The notes under the pieces are model-generated. The model saw only the letters and a list, made by a program, of their open reading frames with translations, was not told where the DNA came from and did no database searches. From Clostridia bacterium (GTDB lineage Bacteria; Bacillota; Clostridia; Oscillospirales; Acutalibacteraceae), in assembly GCA_017429345.1 (NCBI GenBank), contig JAFRPB010000248.1, positions 1 to 39,784 on the forward strand: a DNA stretch of 39,784 nucleotides, read 5' to 3'. Both the position numbers and the translations under genes were made by a program. Numbering within the stretch: the first letter of the stretch is position 1; each line of letters begins with the position of its first letter. This document shows positions 33,260 through 39,784 of this stretch, one piece after another.

Positions 33260-33451
33260 CTAAACGATCATACAAAAAGACGCGTTTGAAAAATCCTCGG
33301 GATCTCTCAAACGCGTCTTTTTTCTGTTGTACGCCTTCGGGTTCTGCGGTCTGCGCGTGACCGGGCTGACGCTCCACGTCTTTCTGCGCTTCAGGTTAAG
33401 CTCCCGTTTCTTTTTCTTCGAGAGCTTTTCATACGGAACGAATTTTTCCAT
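33260..33451 (-). CDS. Small basic protein, candidate nonstop-regulated ribosome-rescue factor
   Basis: A 63-residue protein, rich in Lys/Arg, with the conserved-looking core FVPYEKLSKKKKREL, TWSVSPVTRR and NPKAYNRKKTR. It has its own promoter (33476-33504) and AAGGAGGG before the ATG. A perfect 16-bp terminator hairpin (33274-33322) lies inside the reading frame; the stop codon TAG (33260-33262) comes 11 nt after the terminator's T-run. Most transcripts should therefore end without a stop codon near codon 58, and the full-length form would gain a hydrophobic FCMIV tail. E. coli ArfA and B. subtilis BrfA are regulated this way, and ArfA has a similar basic SYxRK stretch. The homology is my inference; another small RNA-binding role is possible. 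Confidence 0.7.
   Translation of the reverse strand: MEKFVPYEKLSKKKKRELNLKRRKTWSVSPVTRRPQNPKAYNRKKTRLRDPEDFSNASFCMIV
33274..33322 (-). terminator. Intrinsic terminator embedded in the small gene's reading frame
   Basis: TCAAACGCGTCTTTTT (33307-33322) and AAAAAGACGCGTTTGA (33274-33289) pair over 16 bp without a mismatch; a small inner ATCC/GGAT stem shortens the 17-nt loop. On the minus strand TTTTT (33274-33278) follows the stem. The stop codon of the gene lies beyond it. Confidence 0.88.
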
Positions 33452-33475
33452 TCGTTATCCCTCCTTCGGTGTTTC

Positions 33476-33504
33476 AGAATAGCATATATTTTGCGGTAAA
33501 TCAA
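33476..33504 (-). promoter_or_regulatory. Promoter of small basic-protein gene
   Basis: On the minus strand, TTGATT (33499-33504), a 17-nt spacer, TATTCT (33476-33481), 25 nt before the ATG. Confidence 0.7.
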
Positions 33505-33635
33505 GAGGATTTTTTCCTCCGGGCGAAATATATTTTTTTCCTATTTCCGAAGTAGGGAAGCCCTGATCAGAGCGATTCCCGTCGTTTTCACTACGACAAA
33601 TCTCTGTATGTTACAGGCGTTTTTTGACATCATAC

Positions 33636-33664
33636 TGGACAGCTGCTGCTTCTTATGCTATACT
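33636..33664 (+). promoter_or_regulatory. Promoter of acyltransferase gene
   Basis: TGGACA (33636-33641), a 17-nt spacer, TATACT (33659-33664). The rest of 33505-33742 shows no gene. Confidence 0.6.
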
Positions 33665-33742
33665 TTTTTTGCAATATAATATTATTTACAATGTTTTGAG
33701 CTGATTCTATATATCATTCAAATCTCGAGGGGGAAACCGGTT

Positions 33743-34846
33743 TTGGGCGGGAAAGCATCTTTTCTTCAAGTAAATCCTCAAAGGAATTACGGCGTTGATC
33801 TGCTGCGGATTCTTGCGATGTATATGGTTGTTGTTCTTCACGTTTTAGGGCAAGGCGGCATTTTATACAACGGGTCGCTGACAGGACTCAATTATTGGCT
33901 TGCATGGTCTCTTGAAATAGCATCCTTCTGCGCGGTCGATATTTTTGCTCTAATTTCAGGTTTTGTAGGCTATAGAGCAAAGCACCGTTATGCGAATATC
34001 GCCGAGCTTTGGCTCAAAGTATTCCTGTATTCCGTGAGTTTTACGATAATCTATAAGTTTACTTTCGATCCGTCCATAGGGCTGCGAAAAATCTTTCTCT
34101 CCTGTTTTCCGGTTACAAGAGGGGGGATATGGTATTTTACAATGTATTTTGCATTGTTTTTCCTGAGCCCTGTTTTAAACGCCGCAATAGAGAAAATGAC
34201 GGAGAAATCGGTTCGGAGAGTTGTTATTGCAAGCATCATCCTGTTTTCGATTATTCCTTTTCTATGGGCGAAGGATACGTTTTCCACAAACAACGGATAC
34301 AGTTTATTGTGGTTAATGGTTTTATATTTCGTCGGAGCATATATCGGGAAATACAATATTTTTGAGAAAATCAAAAAATACCAGGCTTTGATCGGCTACA
34401 TTGTATGTATTCTTTTAATATGCGTCGTTAAGTATTTACTCCGTAAGTATCTGCATTCTTTCTTAGGGCAAACGATTGACAACAGTTGGCTTGTCAATTA
34501 TACCTCTCTCCCCGTTTTCGGCTCGGCGGTATTTCTCCTGCTTTTGTTCAGAGATATCGATCTTCCGAATGCGGCAAAAAAAGTCGTTGCTGTATTTGCT
34601 CCGCTGACATTCGGCGTTTTCGTGATTCACGTGCTGCCTCTCGTGAACAAAAACTTTATTCACGAAAAGTTCGGGGTTTTTACCGGGTATTCTCCGATCG
34701 TTTTGGTGCTGTCTGTGCTTGGAACGGCTGCCGTGATCTATCTTGCCTGTTCTCTGATCGATTTTATCCGGGCGCGGTTGTTTGATCTGTTAAAAATAAA
34801 AGAACGGTTTCTGGCGATCGAAAAAAAGCTACTTCCCGACGACTGA
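33743..34846 (+). CDS. Acyltransferase-3 family membrane protein
   Basis: A 367-residue polytopic protein with about ten hydrophobic helices. The N-terminal block RNYGVDLLRILAMYMVVVLHV carries the DLLR...H pattern of acyltransferase-3 (OafA/NodX-type) enzymes; the His at the end of the first helix is the expected catalytic residue. It probably O-acetylates a surface polysaccharide or lipid. It starts with TTG; GAGGGGG lies about 9 nt upstream. The gene is visibly AT-richer than its neighbours, suggesting transfer, as is common for surface-glycan modifying genes. It stands alone, with its own promoter and hairpins downstream. Confidence 0.88.
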   Translation: MGGKASFLQVNPQRNYGVDLLRILAMYMVVVLHVLGQGGILYNGSLTGLNYWLAWSLEIASFCAVDIFALISGFVGYRAKHRYANIAELWLKVFLYSVSFTIIYKFTFDPSIGLRKIFLSCFPVTRGGIWYFTMYFALFFLSPVLNAAIEKMTEKSVRRVVIASIILFSIIPFLWAKDTFSTNNGYSLLWLMVLYFVGAYIGKYNIFEKIKKYQALIGYIVCILLICVVKYLLRKYLHSFLGQTIDNSWLVNYTSLPVFGSAVFLLLLFRDIDLPNAAKKVVAVFAPLTFGVFVIHVLPLVNKNFIHEKFGVFTGYSPIVLVLSVLGTAAVIYLACSLIDFIRARLFDLLKIKERFLAIEKKLLPDD

Positions 34847-34873
34847 TTTCCGATGTTTTGAATTGAATATAGA

Positions 34874-34919
34874 ACATCCCGTTATATCGGCTGAATGAGC
34901 TGCCGATATAACGGGATGT
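34874..34919. terminator. Perfect 18-bp hairpin between convergent genes
   Basis: ACATCCCGTTATATCGGC (34874-34891) and its exact complement (34902-34919) surround a 10-nt loop. T-tracts are weak on both strands, so it may act mainly as a stabilising 3' structure or a bidirectional terminator. Confidence 0.65.
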
Positions 34920-34939
34920 CTGTTTAATCATGTAACTCC

Positions 34940-34976
34940 GAGAACCGTCTTAAAACGCGGCTCTCTTTTTCTTTTT
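34940..34976 (+). terminator. Second terminator after acyltransferase gene
   Basis: GAGAACCG (34940-34947) pairs with CGGCTCTC (34958-34965) with one mismatch, followed by a T-rich run (TTTTTCTTTTT). Confidence 0.55.
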
Positions 34977-35003
34977 ATTGAAATACCGAACGGTTTTTCT
35001 CCG

Positions 35004-36896
35004 TTACGCAAAGATCTTCGCCGTGCCTGCGGAGCCCGTGTAGGTCTCGCCGCCGTACTCGAAGCTGCCTCTCGAGAAGAACGCCGCGGCGATCCTGCCG
35101 TCGGGCAGTTTCACGGCCTGCACGGTCGGGGTATTCACGATCACCTCGAACTGCGCATCGGTGCCCTCCGCCATCACGGTATAGGCGTAGAAGCCGGTAT
35201 TCTCGGTGTATACGGTGAAGATATCGCCCTCTGCGGGGATATCGGCAAGGGTGAGGTTGTTCCTTCTCCAGGAGCCGGTGCGGTGCTCGGTCTCGGCGAT
35301 CAGCGTACCGCCCTCCAGCAGCTCATATTTAATGCCGTTGTGGATCACCGTGTTCCCGTCCTGCGTGAAGGAGCCCGTGTAATACGACTGATCGAGCGTC
35401 GTGAACATCTGCCTGCCGTCTTTATCTTTCATTCCCGCGCCGAGCAGGATCGCCGCGTCGTCGGTCGCAAAGCAGGAGATCGTCATTTCGATGCCCTCGT
35501 GCTTGGTCTTCGCGAACGAGACGGCGGCGCCGTCGGCTGTCGCGCTGCCGTAGGTGCCGGTCAGCAGGCGGTAGGTCGGGTCGGAATGCGCGGCGATCTG
35601 CTCGTCGGTCTCGCGCACGGCGGTGGTGCCGGGCACGAACGCGTAGTCGTAGACCGGGCTGATGTTCGTATACTCACTGCCCGTATGCATGATCGTCGTT
35701 ACGCCCGGGAAGGAGGAGTTGTAGCAGAGGATATTCTCGTCGTTGGTGATCTCCGAGTAATACAGGCTGCTGTCGCCGCCGCGGAAGGAGAAATAGAAGT
35801 CCTCATTGTTGATCACAAGGAATTTCGCGTTGTCGAAATAGTGCAGCCCGTAGTTCTGCTTTGTGTTGCCCGCGATCGACGATGCGTACGCCATGATCTC
35901 GTCCTTGCCGGGCATGCCCTCGGTATTCGCAAGCGTCACAAGCGTCGGCACAAGCCCTTGAAGCGGCTGCGCGCCCATTCTCGAGACCGATCTGCCCAGC
36001 ACCGTGGGATCGAGGATATTGCCGAAGCTCATGGTCTTCAGGCCCGTCAGAATGAACTTTGACATCGGCTCCAGCTGCTCGGCGGTGAACATGAAATCCG
36101 TGCCGTCGACCATGCTGATGACCTTGACCATACCGTTTAGGAAGACGATGCCGTAGCCGCCCATATACAGCCGGTTGCCGTGCTGGAAGAAGGTGCCGTC
36201 CTTCTTGATGCCCTCCGACGCGGAGTAGCCGAGCGCGTTCGACACGACGCGCAGCGCGGAGCGGATCGCCGGGGCGTAGCCGGTGAGTACGCCGAACTTG
36301 ATCGAGGACATGGCGATATCCACCGCGTTCGCGCCGGTATACGCGCGCAGCGTGGGATCCACCGAGTAGCAGCCGCGCCCGACGAGGACCGCCAGCTGAC
36401 GCAGCTGCGCATCGCTCAGCTCCGCCTTCATCAGCACGCCGATCTCGCCGAGGATATTCGGGTTCGAAAGCTTATTGTGCCACCAGTTGGGGTTTGTGTA
36501 ATCGTTCTTGATCCAGTGCTCCAGAAGGCGGATCACCTGATCCTTATAGATCTCTTTGACCTCGGGATCCGTCTCGAGCCGGAACAGGATCGCAAGACGC
36601 TCTGTTCTGGTCAGATGCCTTGCGGCCGGCCATACGGCACGGTCCTGATTCGCGTAATCGATGTCGGTGAAATAGTAATTGCCGTCCGCGTCCTCCGCGA
36701 GCAGCGACGCGATCGCGCCGGCGTCGGCGATATCCGAGCCGGAGAAAGGCGCCGTGGAGCCGCTGAGCAGCCCCTCGGTCAGGTTGTCGCCGATCTTGTC
36801 GACCGACGCGCTGTTATTCCCGCCGAACTGCGCGGAGAAAAAGATCATCAGCGAGACAAGAAGAAGACTGAAAAACTTTTGAATTGCCGTGAACAT
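35004..36896 (-). CDS. PL8-family polysaccharide lyase
   Basis: A 630-residue protein with the layout of PL8 lyases (hyaluronate, chondroitin, xanthan): a helical toroid (about 40-310) and a beta-sandwich region to the end. Catalytic-type residues: NWWHNKLSNP (136-145), Asn190 (YTGANAVD), His239 (FFQHG), Tyr248 (YMGGYG) and Arg302/Arg306 (GRSVSR). The leader KFFSLLLVSLMIFFSAQFGG (7-26) is the shared anchor-like type, so the enzyme should act outside. Shorter than many secreted PL8 enzymes, lacking extra modules. AGGAGG precedes the ATG. It lies 57 bp downstream of an MFS transporter gene on the same strand, which probably imports its products. Confidence 0.87.
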   Translation of the reverse strand: MFTAIQKFFSLLLVSLMIFFSAQFGGNNSASVDKIGDNLTEGLLSGSTAPFSGSDIADAGAIASLLAEDADGNYYFTDIDYANQDRAVWPAARHLTRTERLAILFRLETDPEVKEIYKDQVIRLLEHWIKNDYTNPNWWHNKLSNPNILGEIGVLMKAELSDAQLRQLAVLVGRGCYSVDPTLRAYTGANAVDIAMSSIKFGVLTGYAPAIRSALRVVSNALGYSASEGIKKDGTFFQHGNRLYMGGYGIVFLNGMVKVISMVDGTDFMFTAEQLEPMSKFILTGLKTMSFGNILDPTVLGRSVSRMGAQPLQGLVPTLVTLANTEGMPGKDEIMAYASSIAGNTKQNYGLHYFDNAKFLVINNEDFYFSFRGGDSSLYYSEITNDENILCYNSSFPGVTTIMHTGSEYTNISPVYDYAFVPGTTAVRETDEQIAAHSDPTYRLLTGTYGSATADGAAVSFAKTKHEGIEMTISCFATDDAAILLGAGMKDKDGRQMFTTLDQSYYTGSFTQDGNTVIHNGIKYELLEGGTLIAETEHRTGSWRRNNLTLADIPAEGDIFTVYTENTGFYAYTVMAEGTDAQFEVIVNTPTVQAVKLPDGRIAAAFFSRGSFEYGGETYTGSAGTAKIFA

Positions 36897-36953
36897 GACT
36901 GATTCCTCCTATATCATTTTTGCAATTGATTATTCGTTCTCCGCTTTCATTGC

Positions 36954-38399
36954 TTACGCCGGTTCGACCGGACCTGCGGATCCTTCTGTCGGCTCGTCCC
37001 ACTCGTCGCCCCGGACGGCGGTCAGATCGACGCCCCTGGTATCGTGCGTTTTAACCGCGAGGATCGCGAACGCGGCGATCAGGCTCGGAACCGCGACACA
37101 GAGCAGAACAGGCCCCGTCGAGGCGTTGCCGAGCTTCGTCAGAAGCGGAATGGTGATCGCGTAAGATACTGCGACGCCGACGCCGGTGGCGACGCTCACC
37201 GTCGCAAGGATGGACGAGCGCAGCGCCGTGGGAGAGGATTCGCCCGTCATCATATTGATCGTGTCCACGTTCGACCAGAAGAAGCCGATGCACGCGCCGC
37301 TGAAAAATCCGACGAGATACGGCGGCCACCCCGCGCGCGAACCGATCATAAAACCGAGAAAGAACACGACGGCCGCCAGAGAAGAGAACAGCGCGGCGGC
37401 CTTTCTGCTTTTGCGGTCCGCCACAAAGCCCGGCAGAAGATGCCCGAGCGCGCAGCCCACCGGAAACAGAAACAGGGCGGCGGTCACCTCGTTGACGCCG
37501 ACGCTTTCCAGCGCGGAGGCAAGATCGGGGAACAGCCCTTTACTTAAGAAGTGCTCCGCGTAACCGTAAGAAATAACGACCTGATAATCGACCGTGAGCA
37601 GGTAGCCGGATTCGGCGAACGCCACGGCGATATACAGCCAGCGCAGCTGCTTGTGTTTCCATACGAATTTGAGCGCCGGGATGACCCCGCCGGACGCGTC
37701 GGTCCCGTTTTCCTGCGTATTGCCGCGCAGGTAATTGATACGCGAGCGGTTGAACGCGTCGGTCTCCTTTGCAAACAGCATCGCCGCGAGGCTCGTGACA
37801 AGGCCGACGACGGCGGGGATCAGATAGACCCTGCGCCACTGGCTCGTATCCGGCATCAGATAACGCCGCAGAACAGGCACCGCCATCACGACCAGCATCG
37901 CCACGCATTTGACCGCGGAATAGAGCTTCGCGCGGTGACGGGCGGGAGACGCCTCGAGAATATACACGGCCTGCATATCGTGCGGCACGAAAAACTGGAT
38001 CACGCACGCGCCGAGCACATACGCCGGGATGCTCTTTGACAGATAGATGATCAGCAGCCCGAGCGACATGCCGACGGTATTGATGACAAGAAACGGTTTT
38101 CTCCCGAACCGGTCGGAAAGCGGTTTATACAGCATCCCGAGCGCGAGAAACGGCACCGAGATCACCGAAAGGATATCGAGCATGCCCACGCTCGAGTCGC
38201 CGAAATGAGAGAGCATATCGTTCGCGATCTCGGTCTTCATCAGCGTGCCGATCATCGAGGCGATCTCGTCGGTAATGTAAACGAGGCTGACGATAAAGAT
38301 GAGATAGGGGAAATAGAATTTCCCCCGCGGTCCCGCAAGCTGCTTTTCCCGCCGCGCGATCTCGCGCGAAGCTTTTTCGGGATCTGGCATTTTTTTCAC
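36954..38399 (-). CDS. MFS transporter, probable sugar uptake
   Basis: A 481-residue protein with about twelve transmembrane helices. The loop 2-3 motif DRFGRKPFLV is the MFS signature. SPARHRAKLYSAVK follows helix 4-5 as in the sugar-porter-like group. It starts with GTG, supported by AAGGAGG 8 nt before it; an ATG three codons later is an alternative. First gene of an operon with the PL8 lyase, so uptake of unsaturated oligosaccharides or disaccharides is a reasonable inference. A promoter lies at 38474-38502, divergent from the next plus-strand gene. Confidence 0.87.
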   Translation of the reverse strand: MKKMPDPEKASREIARREKQLAGPRGKFYFPYLIFIVSLVYITDEIASMIGTLMKTEIANDMLSHFGDSSVGMLDILSVISVPFLALGMLYKPLSDRFGRKPFLVINTVGMSLGLLIIYLSKSIPAYVLGACVIQFFVPHDMQAVYILEASPARHRAKLYSAVKCVAMLVVMAVPVLRRYLMPDTSQWRRVYLIPAVVGLVTSLAAMLFAKETDAFNRSRINYLRGNTQENGTDASGGVIPALKFVWKHKQLRWLYIAVAFAESGYLLTVDYQVVISYGYAEHFLSKGLFPDLASALESVGVNEVTAALFLFPVGCALGHLLPGFVADRKSRKAAALFSSLAAVVFFLGFMIGSRAGWPPYLVGFFSGACIGFFWSNVDTINMMTGESSPTALRSSILATVSVATGVGVAVSYAITIPLLTKLGNASTGPVLLCVAVPSLIAAFAILAVKTHDTRGVDLTAVRGDEWDEPTEGSAGPVEPA

Positions 38400-38473
38400 G
38401 GACAGACCTCCTTTTCAGCCGCCTTCCGTCCGGCGTCGGCGGATTCATCTTCGCGGAACGTCTTTCTTCTTCT

Positions 38474-38502
38474 ATTGAATCATATTTCCGCGAAAAAATC
38501 AA
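38474..38502 (-). promoter_or_regulatory. Promoter of MFS-PL8 operon
   Basis: On the minus strand, TTGATT (38497-38502), a 17-nt spacer, TTCAAT (38474-38479). Confidence 0.55.
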
Positions 38503-38528
38503 GGGCGGCGCCGCATTATTTGACCGTA

Positions 38529-38557
38529 TTGACCTTTCCGCCCGGAAATGATATACT
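38529..38557 (+). promoter_or_regulatory. Promoter of alpha/alpha-barrel gene
   Basis: TTGACC (38529-38534), a 17-nt spacer, TATACT (38552-38557). Confidence 0.75.
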
Positions 38558-38596
38558 TTTTCTGTAAAAAATCAGTATTTGTATCGGGAGACGGAA

Positions 38597-39649
38597 ATGG
38601 ACGCGATCGATATCCGCCCGCTGATCGAAGAGATCGGAAAATGTGTAAAACGGCATGAGCTTCCGCAGCCCGGCGCCTACTGCAGGTGGCTTTGGCCGGG
38701 CGATATTTGGGGCGACGGCGGCGCGCCGAGAACGCTCGGCAAAAATGAATACGGCTGCGCCGACGCGGCGAATATCCTGTATACGATCGGCGATTTTGAC
38801 TGCGGTGAAGCGACCCGCAGGGCAAGGATCCGCGAACTTCAGATCATGCAGGAGCCCGAAACGGGGCTGTTCCGCGAGAGCAGCCACGACCCGATCCACA
38901 CCACCGCGCACTGCCTCGGCGCGCTGGAGCTCTTCGGCGCGAAGCCGCTGTACCCGGTCCGCGCGCTGCATCGGTATTACGACAAAAACGAGCTTTACGC
39001 GCTTCTCGACGGGCTCGACTGGCGGCGGGACCCCTGGACGCAGTCCCATCTCGGCGCGGGCGTATACGCTTCGCTCGTCAACGCGGGCGAAATGACCGAA
39101 GCATTCTCAAAGAATTATTTCGGCTGGCTTCGGGAGTACGCGGACGCGGCGACGGGCTTCTGGAAAAAAGGCTTCGCGGAATACGCGCCGTGCTCCGATC
39201 GGCGGACGGTGAACGGGCAGGCGTCGCTCTACTGCTATATGGCGGGCGGCTTTCACTATCTGTTCAATCTCGAATACGCAAAACAGCCGCTGAGATACCC
39301 CGAAAAAGTTATTGATACCTGCATCCGGCTTTTCACCGAGAACGGGCTTCCGGATTATTTCATGAAAAAATGCAACTTTATCGAGACGGACTGGCTCTAC
39401 TGCATGACCCGCGCGGGACGGCAGACCGGTCACCGGCGCGGCGAGCGCGAGGCGCTGATCGAGGAATTCGCCCGGGACTACTGCGTAAGCCTGATGCGGC
39501 TCGATTTCGAAAAGGACGAGAGCTTCAACGATCTGCACCTGCTGTTCGGCGCGTGCTGCGCCCTCGCGGAGCTGCAGAGCGCGCTGCCCGGGAAGATCCT
39601 GACGGAAAAACCGCTGCGCCTCGTGCTGGACAGAAGACCGTTTATCTAA
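38597..39649 (+). CDS. Predicted alpha/alpha-barrel protein, unknown function
   Basis: A 350-residue protein without a signal peptide, mostly helical, with motifs typical of alpha/alpha toroid proteins: CRWLWPGDIWGD, GCADAANILYTIGDF, GLFRESSHDPIHTTAHCLGALELFG, NGQASLYCYMAGGFHYLFNLEYA. No catalytic pair can be assigned. The frame opens at a TTG (38579), but the ATG at 38597 with GGGAG 6 nt upstream is the better start. It has its own promoter and is divergent from the MFS-PL8 operon, so a role with the same glycan is possible. Its TAA is followed after zero bases by the start of a dispersed repeat. Confidence 0.75.
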   Translation: MDAIDIRPLIEEIGKCVKRHELPQPGAYCRWLWPGDIWGDGGAPRTLGKNEYGCADAANILYTIGDFDCGEATRRARIRELQIMQEPETGLFRESSHDPIHTTAHCLGALELFGAKPLYPVRALHRYYDKNELYALLDGLDWRRDPWTQSHLGAGVYASLVNAGEMTEAFSKNYFGWLREYADAATGFWKKGFAEYAPCSDRRTVNGQASLYCYMAGGFHYLFNLEYAKQPLRYPEKVIDTCIRLFTENGLPDYFMKKCNFIETDWLYCMTRAGRQTGHRRGEREALIEEFARDYCVSLMRLDFEKDESFNDLHLLFGACCALAELQSALPGKILTEKPLRLVLDRRPFI

Positions 39650-39784
39650 GGCAACACCGCACAATTCGGGCGTGCGGATTGCGCAGTAGATTTTTTCGTC
39701 AGATTGTACAGATTCTCCGCAGGCAACCTGACGGTTGGCAAGGAGAAGATGTGCAATATGACGGAACAAAGATCAAGCAAGACG
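39650..39784. repeat. Dispersed MITE-like repeat, cut by window end
   Basis: It begins right after the stop codon with GGCAACACCGCACAATT. Read in the opposite sense to the element at 15331-15503, it shares CGTCAGATTGT preceded by a T-run, a GCGCA-type palindrome just inside the end, and ATATGACGG...AAGCAAG near the other end. Internal parts have diverged. No coding frame is supported. Confidence 0.65.

Overview
The window looks like chromosomal DNA of an uncultured, GC-rich Clostridia-type Firmicute, probably a polysaccharide-degrading gut or rumen commensal of the Oscillospirales/Christensenellales kind. This is inferred, not proven. The evidence is strong AGGAGG-type ribosome binding sites, SigA-type promoters (TTGNNN-17-TATAAT) at many gene starts, a lipoprotein with a Gram-positive lipobox style, DUF3784 and DUF1835 proteins, GTG/TTG starts, and GC-rich genes separated by AT-rich promoters and classical intrinsic terminators. 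I count 32 protein genes and see no rRNA, tRNA, CRISPR array or transposase.

Layout. 1-272: repeat-like flank and a promoter. 273-1993 (+): beta-propeller-like exported protein and a lipoprotein. 2159-4779 (-): two TIM-barrel glycosidases, one GH39. 4866-4993: tandem 7/8-bp repeat array that runs into the end of a PAP2 phosphatase gene. 4973-8115 (-): DUF4838 membrane protein and PAP2 phosphatase. 8273-10663: esterase-flavodoxin-ferritin-like operon (-) divergent from a TetR regulator (+), with a 44-bp palindrome between them. 10779-21451: GNAT (-), then a long + strand run with a Big2-domain protein, an alpha/alpha-barrel protein, a Hyi-like isomerase, a 424-bp repeat island, an alpha/beta hydrolase, two small DUF proteins, a GH31 alpha-xylosidase-like enzyme, a TIM-barrel protein and another alpha/beta hydrolase. 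21564-23300 (-): AT-rich zinc-ribbon nuclease. 23389-27129 (-): GH31 plus metallo-beta-lactamase-fold protein. 27445-28629 (+): Ntn-hydrolase. 28700-33176 (-): phosphodiesterase, GH106-like enzyme and amidohydrolase operon. 33260-33451 (-): small basic protein. 33743-34846 (+): AT-rich acyltransferase. 35004-38399 (-): MFS transporter and PL8 lyase. 38597-39649 (+): alpha/alpha-barrel protein. 39650-39784: start of a dispersed repeat.

How it works together. The recurring theme is glycan capture and breakdown: PL8 lyase with an MFS transporter, GH39, two GH31 enzymes, a GH106-like enzyme, esterases, and cytosolic sugar isomerase/hydrolases. Several otherwise unrelated enzymes share a short hydrophobic N-terminal leader (roughly F..LLA.I..FFTS.FG) with no obvious signal-peptidase site, suggesting a common surface-anchoring or export route.

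Most unusual points: (1) a 63-residue, very basic protein (33260-33451) whose stop codon lies beyond a perfect 16-bp terminator hairpin inside its own ORF, the arrangement used by the ribosome-rescue factors ArfA/BrfA; (2) an amidohydrolase interrupted by an in-frame TAG exactly before a 16-codon family-typical C-terminus; (3) degenerate period-7 repeat arrays and MITE-like elements that begin at, or contain, the stop codons of upstream genes; (4) the shared leader.
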